A stretch of 11,403 bases of DNA from Gammaproteobacteria bacterium (GTDB lineage: Bacteria; Pseudomonadota; Gammaproteobacteria; UBA9214). The notes under the pieces were generated by a model. That model saw nothing but the letters and a program-made list of their open reading frames with translations, searched no databases and had not been told where the DNA came from. The stretch is taken from assembly GCA_029859555.1 (NCBI GenBank), contig JAOUCV010000043.1:1-11403 (forward strand), read 5' to 3'. This document shows positions 1-6,252 of this stretch, piece after piece (the first letter of the stretch is position 1; every line of letters starts with the position of its first letter). Position numbers and translations under genes: made by a program.

Positions 1-944
1 GCGAACGAGCGCTTGCCACTGTGATCACTGCCTTTCAGGATCCATTCCATCGAGGCCTGGCCCGGGTAGAACAGGGTGATTTCAACCGGTTCCACGCTAC
101 TCCAGTCGATGTCCGAGCCGCCTGTGGCAGCCGCTGGAGGAGCCTCAGTGCTTTCGGTTTCATCAGCTGCGGCTTCTGCTGTTGTGCTTTCAGGTGCTGC
201 AGCGGTAAGGGCAGCGGCCACCGGTTCTGCAGGTGTCTCCTCGGCTGCTTGTTCCGCTTCTGCTGCTTTTTTCTTGCCGCCTTTCTTGCCCTGTTCCATA
301 TAGGCCAGCCACTGTGGCGGGATTGGCCGCTTGTTTTCCGGATGCGGGATTTCCAGTATCTCCAGTTCTTCTTCAGTTAACTGGTCATGCACCTTGCTGT
401 GGGCAATACCCTTGTGACAGTCGATGCAGGTATTGCCTGCTTCCATGCCATTGATATGCTGCTTGCGCGCGCGTTTTTTCTGGTCCTCGGGCTTCATGGA
501 ATTGAAGTTGTGACAGTTGCGGCATTCGCGTGAATCTGTCTCTTTCATGGCCTTCCATACATTCTTGGCCAGTTTCAGACGTTTCTGATTAAATTTTTCC
601 GGGGTATCGATCGTCCCCAGCACCTTGTGGAGTACCTCGTTGCTGGCCTGGATCTTGCGCACCACCTTGTGTACCCAGGGGTCGGGCACATGACAGTCGG
701 AACAGGTTGCACGTACGCCACTGCGGTTGGTGAAGTGGATGGTTTTTTTGTACTCCTGGTACACGTTTTCTTCCATTTCATGGCATGAAATACAGAAGTC
801 CAGGGTGTTGGTTGCCTCCATGGCGGTATTGAAACCACCCCAGAAAATGACACCGACAATCATGAAAAACAATGCTGCGCCAAGTGTGGTTCCCAACAGT
901 ACCTTGCGTGAAAACAAGCCTGGTTTCGGTTTTGGTTTAACCAT
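1..944 (-). CDS. NapC/NirT-family membrane tetraheme cytochrome c with C-terminal extension (3' end outside window)
   Basis: This is a quinol-oxidising, membrane-anchored tetraheme cytochrome that would feed electrons to periplasmic reductases. The visible 314 residues show a basic N-terminus, one membrane segment at about residues 16-37, and four heme motifs: CISCH (51-55), CSDCH (81-85), CRNCH (141-145) and CIDCH (173-177). That matches the NapC/NirT core, which normally ends near residue 200. Here an Ala/Glu/Pro-rich linker (about 220-278) follows, and then a segment beginning near W281 that contains LFYPGQASMEW and SDHSG. From memory this resembles the start of the heme-binding domain of ethylbenzene-dehydrogenase-like proteins; this assignment is inference. 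The frame is open to base 1, so the protein is incomplete. The ATG at 944 is the natural start because it gives the usual short basic n-region, although the upstream SD is weak. It follows nirS on the same strand, behind a terminator. Confidence 0.9.
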   Translation of the reverse strand, partial: MVKPKPKPGLFSRKVLLGTTLGAALFFMIVGVIFWGGFNTAMEATNTLDFCISCHEMEENVYQEYKKTIHFTNRSGVRATCSDCHVPDPWVHKVVRKIQASNEVLHKVLGTIDTPEKFNQKRLKLAKNVWKAMKETDSRECRNCHNFNSMKPEDQKKRARKQHINGMEAGNTCIDCHKGIAHSKVHDQLTEEELEILEIPHPENKRPIPPQWLAYMEQGKKGGKKKAAEAEQAAEETPAEPVAAALTAAAPESTTAEAAADETESTEAPPAAATGGSDIDWSSVEPVEITLFYPGQASMEWILKGSDHSGKRSF

Positions 945-966
945 GGTCAATACCCGTCTGCGTTAG

Positions 967-983
967 TTTGTTTATTAAACAAA
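967..983. repeat. 17-bp AT-rich palindrome upstream of the NirT-like gene
   Basis: TTTGTTTA and TAAACAAA form a perfect 8-bp inverted repeat around a single T. It lies 23 bp before the start codon of the NirT-like gene, between that gene and the nirS terminator. It could be an operator for a dimeric regulator or part of a 5' UTR hairpin. It is not an FNR-type TTGAT-N4-ATCAA box, and no regulator can be named from the sequence. Confidence 0.45.
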
Positions 984-1030
984 ACCCCGCTACCTCGCAG
1001 GCCCTTGTGTAATAAATTCTTGTCCGGATT

Positions 1031-1064
1031 AAAAAAGGGCGGGCACAATTGCTTATGCCCGCCC
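1031..1064 (-). terminator. Rho-independent terminator of nirS
   Basis: Read on the minus strand, a perfect 9-bp stem (GGGCGGGCA at 1064-1056 pairing with TGCCCGCCC at 1045-1037) encloses a 10-nt loop and is followed directly by six T residues (1036-1031). It begins 43 bp past the nirS stop codon and lies before the NirT-like gene. It should therefore stop most nirS transcripts and limit read-through into that gene. Confidence 0.9.
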
Positions 1065-1106
1065 TGTTCTTCAGTTGTTACCGTAAGGTAATGCCTGCAC
1101 AGGCCA

Positions 1107-2777
1107 TTACGTTACGTGGTTCACACGGTTGTAGACGTTGAACTTGCCTGTCGGTGTGGTCAGGCCCTTGATGCGCTTCTTCTCTTCAAGCGTCTTCGCA
1201 TCGTAGACCACGATTTCACCGGTGGGGTTCGAGGCATCCGCACGGTTCCAGACAGAGACCCAGACTTCCGAGCCATCAGCATTGAACTCCATGTGCACCG
1301 CGGCCTTGCCTTCTTCCTTGGTCACCTGGATGGTCTTCACGACCTTGCGGGTTTTCTTGTCGAAGACCTTGACGCTTTGCTGGATTAGAGGTTCCGGATG
1401 CTTGGTCTGGTCCGCCCATACGTACTGGGAGGTCGGATGGGTGCGGATGAACACGCCAGCACCGTCGGTATCCAGCTCGTAGCAGATCTTCCAGGCCTGG
1501 TCCTTGTGTCCCTTGGGATCATTGCCCCAGACAGTGACCTTGCCAACACCGAGGTGAGTGGTGCCACCGACCGGACCACAGGTATCGTCGTTCCAGTTGG
1601 CGCCGGGACCCGGATGCGGTTTCTTGTCGGTATCGATCATGGCTTCCAGCTTGCCGGTCTTGGAATCGACAATCACCATCTTGTTGGAGGCGTTGGCTGC
1701 AATCTGGAAGTAACGGCCGGTCGGGTCGAAGAAACCGTCATGCAGGAACTTGGCTGAATTCACCTGATTGATATCCAGGTTATCGAGGTCGGTATAGTCA
1801 ACCTGCCACATCTGGCCCAGTTCCTTCACGGCAACCCAGAAGGTAGGCTCGTTGGGTGTGGTGTAGATGGCGGCAACACGGGCTTCATTAACGTATTCAC
1901 CATCGACATTAATGCCACGGGTTGAGACCACTTTCAGCGGCTCCATGGTGACGGCATCGAGAATGACGAAATGCGGAGGCCAGTAACCGCCACCAATCAC
2001 GTATTTGCCATCGCCGGATACGGCCACGTCACGGGCGTCATAGGCCATCTGGGTTTCTGCCACCAGCATGTTGCCGGGTTTCTGCCACAGATCGATCTTG
2101 GTCATCTTGCCGTCACGGCCCTGGGTGTACCAGAAACGACCGGCAGGTTCACCCTTGGGGGTGTGCTGCGTTTTGTGGTGCTCGGCTGCCTTGACGACGT
2201 GTACCGCGTAACCGGTATCAATGTGATCCACGATTTCATGCTTGTCACCATCGATAACGGCGATCTTGCCGGCATCACGTTCAATCACGACGAAGAAGTT
2301 TTCCCAGTTACGGCCATGCAGCGGCTTGGTGGGATAATCCTTCGGGTCAACATAGACCTTGTGACGCTCTTTCATCAGTGACAGTGGCATTTCCGGTGGA
2401 ACCGGTGGCTCCATCTGGATATACCTGGCCAGCAGGTCGATTTCCTCGGCCGTGAAGATGTCATCGAAGTTATTCATGCCACCTTCGGTGCCCTGCGTAA
2501 TAATCTTGGTCAGCCGTTTTGTTCCCAGCTTGAGTGTGCCCTTGCTCTTTTTCGCCTTGTTCGGCTGGGGTTCCAGGCTTTTACCTGTTGCGCCCGCGCG
2601 TAACACACCGTGACAGCCGGCGCAGCGCTGGAAGTACATACTTTTTGCCTGTTCAAATTCTGCATCATTAAGCGGTTTGAATGCTTCCTTGGCGGCGACA
2701 GCTCCTGTCGACACTGCCAGGCCCATGCACGTGGCGAGTATTGCTGCCCCGTACTTCATTTTGTGTTTCACTCTCAT
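1107..2777 (-). CDS. nirS: Cytochrome cd1 nitrite reductase NirS
   Basis: Periplasmic NO-forming nitrite reductase, reducing nitrite to nitric oxide, 556 residues. A signal peptide covers about residues 1-29 (cleavage near AVA). The cytochrome c domain has CAGCH at 52-56 and a probable axial Met at M101 in GTEGGMNNF. The eight-bladed d1 propeller follows. By comparison with Pseudomonas NirS as I recall it, H193 (GYAVHV) is the proximal d1 iron ligand, and H346 (FLHDG) and H388 (KKPHPG) are the two catalytic histidines. The C-terminus TPTGKFNVYN is typical. Compared with Pseudomonas, about 12 extra His-rich residues follow H193 (about 198-212). The start is well supported by AAGGAG placed 7 nt before the ATG. 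All key residues are present, so the enzyme should be functional. It is transcribed divergently from the heme d1 genes behind an FNR/DNR-type promoter and is followed by an intrinsic terminator. Confidence 0.98.
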   Translation of the reverse strand: MRVKHKMKYGAAILATCMGLAVSTGAVAAKEAFKPLNDAEFEQAKSMYFQRCAGCHGVLRAGATGKSLEPQPNKAKKSKGTLKLGTKRLTKIITQGTEGGMNNFDDIFTAEEIDLLARYIQMEPPVPPEMPLSLMKERHKVYVDPKDYPTKPLHGRNWENFFVVIERDAGKIAVIDGDKHEIVDHIDTGYAVHVVKAAEHHKTQHTPKGEPAGRFWYTQGRDGKMTKIDLWQKPGNMLVAETQMAYDARDVAVSGDGKYVIGGGYWPPHFVILDAVTMEPLKVVSTRGINVDGEYVNEARVAAIYTTPNEPTFWVAVKELGQMWQVDYTDLDNLDINQVNSAKFLHDGFFDPTGRYFQIAANASNKMVIVDSKTGKLEAMIDTDKKPHPGPGANWNDDTCGPVGGTTHLGVGKVTVWGNDPKGHKDQAWKICYELDTDGAGVFIRTHPTSQYVWADQTKHPEPLIQQSVKVFDKKTRKVVKTIQVTKEEGKAAVHMEFNADGSEVWVSVWNRADASNPTGEIVVYDAKTLEEKKRIKGLTTPTGKFNVYNRVNHVT

Positions 2778-2824
2778 TTGATTACTCCTTTTGTTCCCGA
2801 CGGTTATGATTGCGTTGTGTCACA

Positions 2825-2853
2825 GTCCTGTGGTGCTGCACTCTGAACAGGAC
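2825..2853 (-). other. Stem-loop in the predicted nirS 5' UTR
   Basis: A 7-bp perfect inverted repeat (GTCCTGT at 2825-2831, ACAGGAC at 2847-2853) encloses a smaller hairpin (GTGC-T-GCAC, 2833-2841). It lies between the predicted nirS transcription start (about 2947) and the nirS start codon, within a leader of about 170 nt. It may be a transcript structure or an operator. No function can be assigned. Confidence 0.35.
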
Positions 2854-2953
2854 AAAGTTGTATTTTCTTCAGATTGGCGCTCAACGGGATGCAGCTGGTT
2901 CTGACAATGGTGCGCCACCCGTTATGGCTGGATTCATTTAACAGTGCGGCGTC

Positions 2954-2995
2954 ATTATCGAACCCACGTCTCCCTGTGTACTTGATATAGGTCAA
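2954..2995 (-). promoter_or_regulatory. FNR/DNR-type box and -10 element driving nirS
   Basis: TTGATATAGGTCAA at 2982-2995 matches the FNR/DNR dyad TTGAT-N4-ATCAA with one mismatch. Read toward nirS, a GATAAT hexamer lies at 2959-2954, with its centre 32 bp from the box centre. That is the class II geometry (activator centred at -41.5) and predicts a start near 2947. A CRP/FNR-superfamily regulator responding to low oxygen or NO is the likely activator. Which one (FNR, DNR or NnrR type) cannot be told from the site alone. Confidence 0.8.
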
Positions 2996-3142
2996 CCACA
3001 GGCACAATTTTGTGATTGTCTTGCATGGTTTACCTTTAATGTTCACCGAAATCCGGAAAATGGCCAGAAGCCGGTTGTAAGATGTGGGTCCTCATTGCTT
3101 CATCCTTCCTGCACAGGATCAAGGTTTTTGTCTTCGTCCAAA

Positions 3143-3183
3143 TTGATGTAGATCAAGAGTTACAGTTATTACCATTGTAAAAT
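3143..3183 (+). promoter_or_regulatory. FNR/DNR-type box and -10 element driving the nirC-to-nirJ operon
   Basis: TTGATGTAGATCAA at 3143-3156 is a perfect TTGAT-N4-ATCAA dyad. TAAAAT at 3178-3183 has its centre 31 bp downstream of the box centre, as expected for class II activation. The predicted start is near 3190, about 28 nt before the nirC GTG. Together with the oppositely oriented box at 2982-2995, it lets a single regulator switch on the reductase and its cofactor pathway. Confidence 0.85.
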
Positions 3184-3218
3184 GACAGGTTAATTGTGTT
3201 ATCTGTGGGGTAGTTGAA

Positions 3219-3542
3219 GTGAGGAAAACGAGCAAGTGGCTGTTAGCCCTGGCCATGATGATCCAGTTGACACCGGTTTCGGCTGCGCTGGACGCTGCAA
3301 GACAGGCTGAATTGCTGTATCTCCTCCAGCATGACTGCGGCTCTTGCCATGGCATGACCCGCAAGGGCGGCCTTGGGCCGCCCTTGCTGCCAGGCAACCT
3401 GCGTGATCGGCCTGTTGCGCTGATGGAGAATGCGGTCCTCGATGGCCGGCCGGGTACCCCGATGCCGCCGTGGCGCGGTTTGCTGACCGAGCAGGAAGCA
3501 CGCTGGTTGGTAGAAGCCATGCTCAGGGGAGAAGGATTATGA
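3219..3542 (+). CDS. nirC: Small periplasmic c-type cytochrome NirC
   Basis: A 107-residue single-heme cytochrome c. A signal peptide covers about residues 1-22 (MRKTSK n-region, hydrophobic core, VSA before the cut). The heme motif CGSCH is at 40-44 and the probable axial ligand is M82 in GTPMPPW. Size and motifs fit NirC, which lies upstream of nirF in many nir operons and is proposed to carry electrons to or from NirS, or in heme d1 maturation. The start is GTG: no in-frame ATG precedes the signal peptide, and a G-rich stretch lies about 8 nt upstream. The stop overlaps the nirF start (ATGA), indicating coupled translation. It is the first gene of the operon. A generic class I cytochrome c is the alternative, but context makes nirC much likelier. 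Confidence 0.88.
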   Translation: MRKTSKWLLALAMMIQLTPVSAALDAARQAELLYLLQHDCGSCHGMTRKGGLGPPLLPGNLRDRPVALMENAVLDGRPGTPMPPWRGLLTEQEARWLVEAMLRGEGL

Positions 3543-4783
3543 GACTGTCTCCTTTTATCCGCAGGAGCGGATCGCATCCGCGAATCGCGCTTGCGAAGCG
3601 CTCCTGCAACATGTGGATTGTTCTTTTTCTTCTGTTTTTCTTCAGCTTCACACAAACCGTAAATGCTGAATGTCTTACTCGCGGTACCGGCGATATGGGG
3701 CTGGTGATTGAACGTGCCACCGGCAGTGTAAAGATTCTTGACACTACGGCAAAAACCAGTCTCTTCAGGATTGAGGGGCTGGGTGATCTTTCACATGCCT
3801 CGGCTGTCTATTCCCGTGATGAACGCTACGCCTATATTTTTGGCCGCGATGGCGGACTTTCAAAAATAGACCTGCTGTGTGGCGTGTTGGTAAAGCGGGT
3901 GGTACAGGCAGGTAACAGTATTGGTGGTGCCATTTCCCAGGATGGTTCGCTGGTGGCGGTATCCAACTACACGCCGGGCGGTGTGAAGATATTTGCTGCC
4001 GATTCGCTGGCACTGGTTGCTGATTTGCCGGCCGTTACCGCTGATGGCAAGTCATCAAAGGTTGTGGGGCTGGTGGATGCGCCGGGACAGCAGTTTGTTT
4101 ACACGCTTTACGATGCCGGTGAAATCCGCATTGTGGATGTTTCTGATCCGGCCAAGCCTGAAGTGAGCGTGTTTAGTGATATCGGGCGACTGCCCTATGA
4201 CGCACTGATTACCCCGGATGGCCGGTTTTATATTGCCGGACTGTTCGGTGAGGATGGTCTGGCACTGCTGGATCTGTGGCAGCCACAGGGCGGTGTGCAG
4301 CGCATCCTCGACAATTATGGCCGTGGCAAGGAGAAGTTACCGGTCTACAAGATGCCGCACCTGGAGGGTTGGGCAATTGCCGGTGATTATGCTTTTCTGC
4401 CCGCTGTCGGCCAGCATGAGGTACTGGTCGTCGATACCCGAAGCTGGAAACAGGTTGGTCGTATTGCGGTGCACGGGCAACCGGTATTTGTGGTGGCACA
4501 ACCGGATGGTCGCCAGGTGTGGGTGAATTTTGCACACCCGCGCAATGATACGGTACAGGTGATCGATACGCAGAGCTTGCAGGTAACGCACTCGATGCAG
4601 CCAGGCAAGGGCGTGCTGCATATGGAGTTTACACCGCGCGGCGAGCACGTCTGGGTAGCCGTGCGTGATCTTGACCAGCTGCAGGTATACGACACAAAAA
4701 GTTTTCAACGCATTGCGCAACTGGAAGTGGAAAAACCCAGCGGGATATTTTTTACCGCCAGGGCGCATCGGACGGGGTTGTAA
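3539..4783 (+). CDS. nirF: Heme d1 biosynthesis protein NirF
   Basis: Periplasmic d1-type beta-propeller protein of late heme d1 biosynthesis, 414 residues from the ATG at 3539. The mature part opens with TRGTGDMGLVIERA and continues with LSHASAVYSRDERYAY and FGRDGGLSKID, all typical of NirF. H86 in LSHAS corresponds to the conserved functionally important His. The 3539 start overlaps the nirC stop and has a good SD (GGGGAGAAGGA). Residues 1-24 precede the usual signal-peptide start (M25, hydrophobic 26-40, cleavage near VNA-E44) and are largely encoded by a REP-like palindrome at 3560-3608. An ATG at 3611 would give a conventional signal peptide but has no SD. Unlike the lipoprotein form I recall from Pseudomonas, C45 is not in a good lipobox. 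The gene ends 2 nt before nirD. Confidence 0.94.
   Translation: MRLSPFIRRSGSHPRIALAKRSCNMWIVLFLLFFFSFTQTVNAECLTRGTGDMGLVIERATGSVKILDTTAKTSLFRIEGLGDLSHASAVYSRDERYAYIFGRDGGLSKIDLLCGVLVKRVVQAGNSIGGAISQDGSLVAVSNYTPGGVKIFAADSLALVADLPAVTADGKSSKVVGLVDAPGQQFVYTLYDAGEIRIVDVSDPAKPEVSVFSDIGRLPYDALITPDGRFYIAGLFGEDGLALLDLWQPQGGVQRILDNYGRGKEKLPVYKMPHLEGWAIAGDYAFLPAVGQHEVLVVDTRSWKQVGRIAVHGQPVFVVAQPDGRQVWVNFAHPRNDTVQVIDTQSLQVTHSMQPGKGVLHMEFTPRGEHVWVAVRDLDQLQVYDTKSFQRIAQLEVEKPSGIFFTARAHRTGL
3560..3608. repeat. REP-like compound palindrome inside the 5' end of nirF
   Basis: The outer arms GCAGGAGCG (3561-3569) and CGCTCCTGC (3599-3607) are perfect inverted repeats. Between them are two further hairpins: GCGGAT-CGC-ATCCGC (3567-3581) and TCGC-GCTT-GCGA (3585-3596). 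The pattern of an AGGAGCG-type head plus a G/C palindrome, repeated in inverted orientation, is like REP or BIME elements of gammaproteobacteria, which are normally intergenic. Here the element is translated as part of the NirF n-region. Confidence 0.75.
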
Positions 4784-4785
4784 CA

Positions 4786-5295
4786 ATGTCCAGAAGAAAC
4801 ACACAGCCAATGGATGGCTCGATTGCCATTCTTGATACGCCGGCTGAATTGACAGCACTGGAAAAATGTCTGCTGAATGAATATCAGCGTGGCTTTCCGC
4901 TGTGTTCTTCGCCGTTTCAGGCGCTGGCAGAACAGCAGGGCGTGACCGAAGACGTTGTAATTGAAACACTGACTTCACTGCAGCAACGCGGTTTGATCAG
5001 CCGCGTCGGTCCGGTATTTGCACCCAGGCGGGCCGGTGCCAGCACCCTGGCTGCGCTGTCGGTGCCGGAAAACCGGATGCAGGGTGTAGCTGACTTTGTC
5101 AGCAGTTTTTCAGAAGTGAATCATAATTACGAGCGTGAACACAGCTATAACCTGTGGTTTGTAGTGACAGCTGCTGATGAGGAACATGTTCAGCAGGTGC
5201 TGGATGCGATACAGGACAGTACCGGTTTGCCGCTGCTGAACCTGCCGCTGGAACGCTCGTTTTATATAGATCTGGGGTTTCCGTTATGGTGTTGA
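4786..5295 (+). CDS. nirD: Siroheme decarboxylase subunit NirD (Lrp/AsnC-like)
   Basis: One of four Lrp/AsnC-like proteins that together decarboxylate siroheme to 12,18-didecarboxysiroheme in the cytoplasm. It has 169 residues: a winged-helix-like N-terminal half (about 20-75, including GFPLCSSPFQALAEQ) and an RAM-like C-terminal half. HNYEREH at 113-119, followed by YNLWFVV, is the signature shared with NirG. The start at 4786 lies 2 nt after the nirF stop, with GGGG about 10 nt upstream. An internal ATG at residue 9 is possible. It overlaps nirL by 10 nt, consistent with a NirD-NirL pair. The D versus G assignment follows gene order. Confidence 0.9.
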   Translation: MSRRNTQPMDGSIAILDTPAELTALEKCLLNEYQRGFPLCSSPFQALAEQQGVTEDVVIETLTSLQQRGLISRVGPVFAPRRAGASTLAALSVPENRMQGVADFVSSFSEVNHNYEREHSYNLWFVVTAADEEHVQQVLDAIQDSTGLPLLNLPLERSFYIDLGFPLWC

Positions 5296-5804
5296 CTGGC
5301 AAGGATCGTGAACTGGTTGCAGCAATCCAGGGTGGTTTGCCGCTGGTTGCAAAACCGTATGCAGCTATTGCGACACAGCTGGGCCTGTCTGAGGACGAGG
5401 TCATGCTGCGTTTGCAGGTGTTGCAGTCTGCCGGGCTGATCAAGCGCATGGGTGTCGTCGTCCGGCATCGCGCGCTTGGATACAACGCAAATGCCATGGT
5501 GGTCTGGGATATCGAAGATGCCGACGTTGAGCGCATTGGCGGGCTGCTCGCCGGCGAGTCCTGCGTAACCCTTTGTTACCAGCGCCCGCGGCGTTTGCCG
5601 ACATGGCGCTATAACCTGTTTTGCATGATTCACGGGCGCAAACGCAGCAGTGTTTTGCTGCGCCTTGAACAGATTATTGCCTGTCACGGGCTGGAAGATG
5701 TCCCGCACAGCGTATTGTTCAGTGGCCGGGATTTCAAACAGCGTGGTGCGCGTTATGTTGAGCAGGACGGCAGTCTCGAAACCGCGAGGAGCGCTCATGG
5801 ATAG
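5286..5804 (+). CDS. nirL: Siroheme decarboxylase subunit NirL (Lrp/AsnC-like)
   Basis: A 172-residue partner of NirD in siroheme decarboxylation. The N-terminal winged-helix segment has GGLPLVAKPYAAIATQLGL (residues 17-35). CYQRPRRLP (97-105) and RYNLFCMIHGR (108-118) are the signatures shared with NirH. The ATG at 5286 overlaps the end of nirD and is preceded by GGGG. The C-terminus runs about 15 residues beyond the position where NirH ends, and it overlaps the nirG start by 8 nt. The neighbours make a role as transcription regulator unlikely despite the fold. Confidence 0.9.
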   Translation: MVLTGKDRELVAAIQGGLPLVAKPYAAIATQLGLSEDEVMLRLQVLQSAGLIKRMGVVVRHRALGYNANAMVVWDIEDADVERIGGLLAGESCVTLCYQRPRRLPTWRYNLFCMIHGRKRSSVLLRLEQIIACHGLEDVPHSVLFSGRDFKQRGARYVEQDGSLETARSAHG

Positions 5805-6252
5805 CATTGATGCCAGGCTGGTGAATACCCTGCAGGCAGGCCTGCCGGTATGTGCGCGGCCATTCGATGCGGTTGCAGCAACGCTTGATGTTCCGGTGGA
5901 TGAGGTGCTGTCGCGTCTGCAATGCCTGCTTGATGACAAGGTGCTGACACGTTTTGGCCCTATGTTTAATGCTGAAAAAATCGGCGGTGCCCTGAGTCTG
6001 TGTGCATTACAGGCACCGGCAGGCCGCTATGACGAGATCGCTGAACTGGTTAATGCCTTCCCGGAGGTCGCTCACAATTATGAGCGCGATCATCTTCTGA
6101 ATATGTGGTTTGTAGTGGCCACAGAGCAGCCGGAACAGGCCGCTGTCGTTATCAGGGAAATCGAGCAAACGTCCGGCTGCCAGGTCTATGACATGCCGAA
6201 ACAGGAAGAATTTTTTATTGGTCTGCAGTTAACTGTGCAGGAGACATCGTGA
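5797..6252 (+). CDS. nirG: Siroheme decarboxylase subunit NirG (Lrp/AsnC-like)
   Basis: The third siroheme decarboxylase subunit, 151 residues from the ATG at 5797. That start is chosen because AGGAG lies 5 nt upstream and the sequence MDSIDARLVNTLQAGLP aligns with the starts of its paralogs. A longer open frame begins at 5650 but would overlap nirL by about 150 bp and has no family support. HNYERDH at 93-99, followed by LNMWFVV, matches the NirD motif, and FPEVAHNYE parallels FSEVNHNYE of NirD. It ends with a GTGA overlap into nirH. Confidence 0.9.
   Translation: MDSIDARLVNTLQAGLPVCARPFDAVAATLDVPVDEVLSRLQCLLDDKVLTRFGPMFNAEKIGGALSLCALQAPAGRYDEIAELVNAFPEVAHNYERDHLLNMWFVVATEQPEQAAVVIREIEQTSGCQVYDMPKQEEFFIGLQLTVQETS

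Larger units (their letters stand above)
2778..3218. other. Divergent regulatory region between nirS and nirC
   Basis: These 441 bp contain no convincing gene. They hold the two FNR/DNR promoters, the nirS leader with its hairpin, and the nirS ribosome binding site (AAGGAG at 2785-2790 on the minus strand). The stretch between the two boxes (2996-3142) shows no further clear box, terminator or RNA gene. Small open frames here have no RBS and no recognisable product. Confidence 0.8.

Noticed and set aside
3470..3538. Longer NirF start upstream of 3539
   Set aside because: It would lie wholly inside nirC in another frame, with no SD and no family support. The ATG at 3539 has a strong SD and the typical ATGA overlap.
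3119..3655. 178-residue minus-strand open frame across the nirC promoter
   Set aside because: It covers the FNR box, nirC and the REP-like element, and it has no family features.
4337..4978. 213-residue antisense open frame over nirF and nirD
   Set aside because: It spans two real genes on the other strand and shows no motif or RBS support.
5650..5796. Longer NirG start at 5650
   Set aside because: It overlaps nirL in another frame, while AGGAG before the ATG at 5797 and alignment with the paralogs fix the start.
5262..5939. 225-residue antisense open frame over nirL and nirG
   Set aside because: It is a shadow of two well-supported genes, with no recognisable domain and composition typical of antisense frames.
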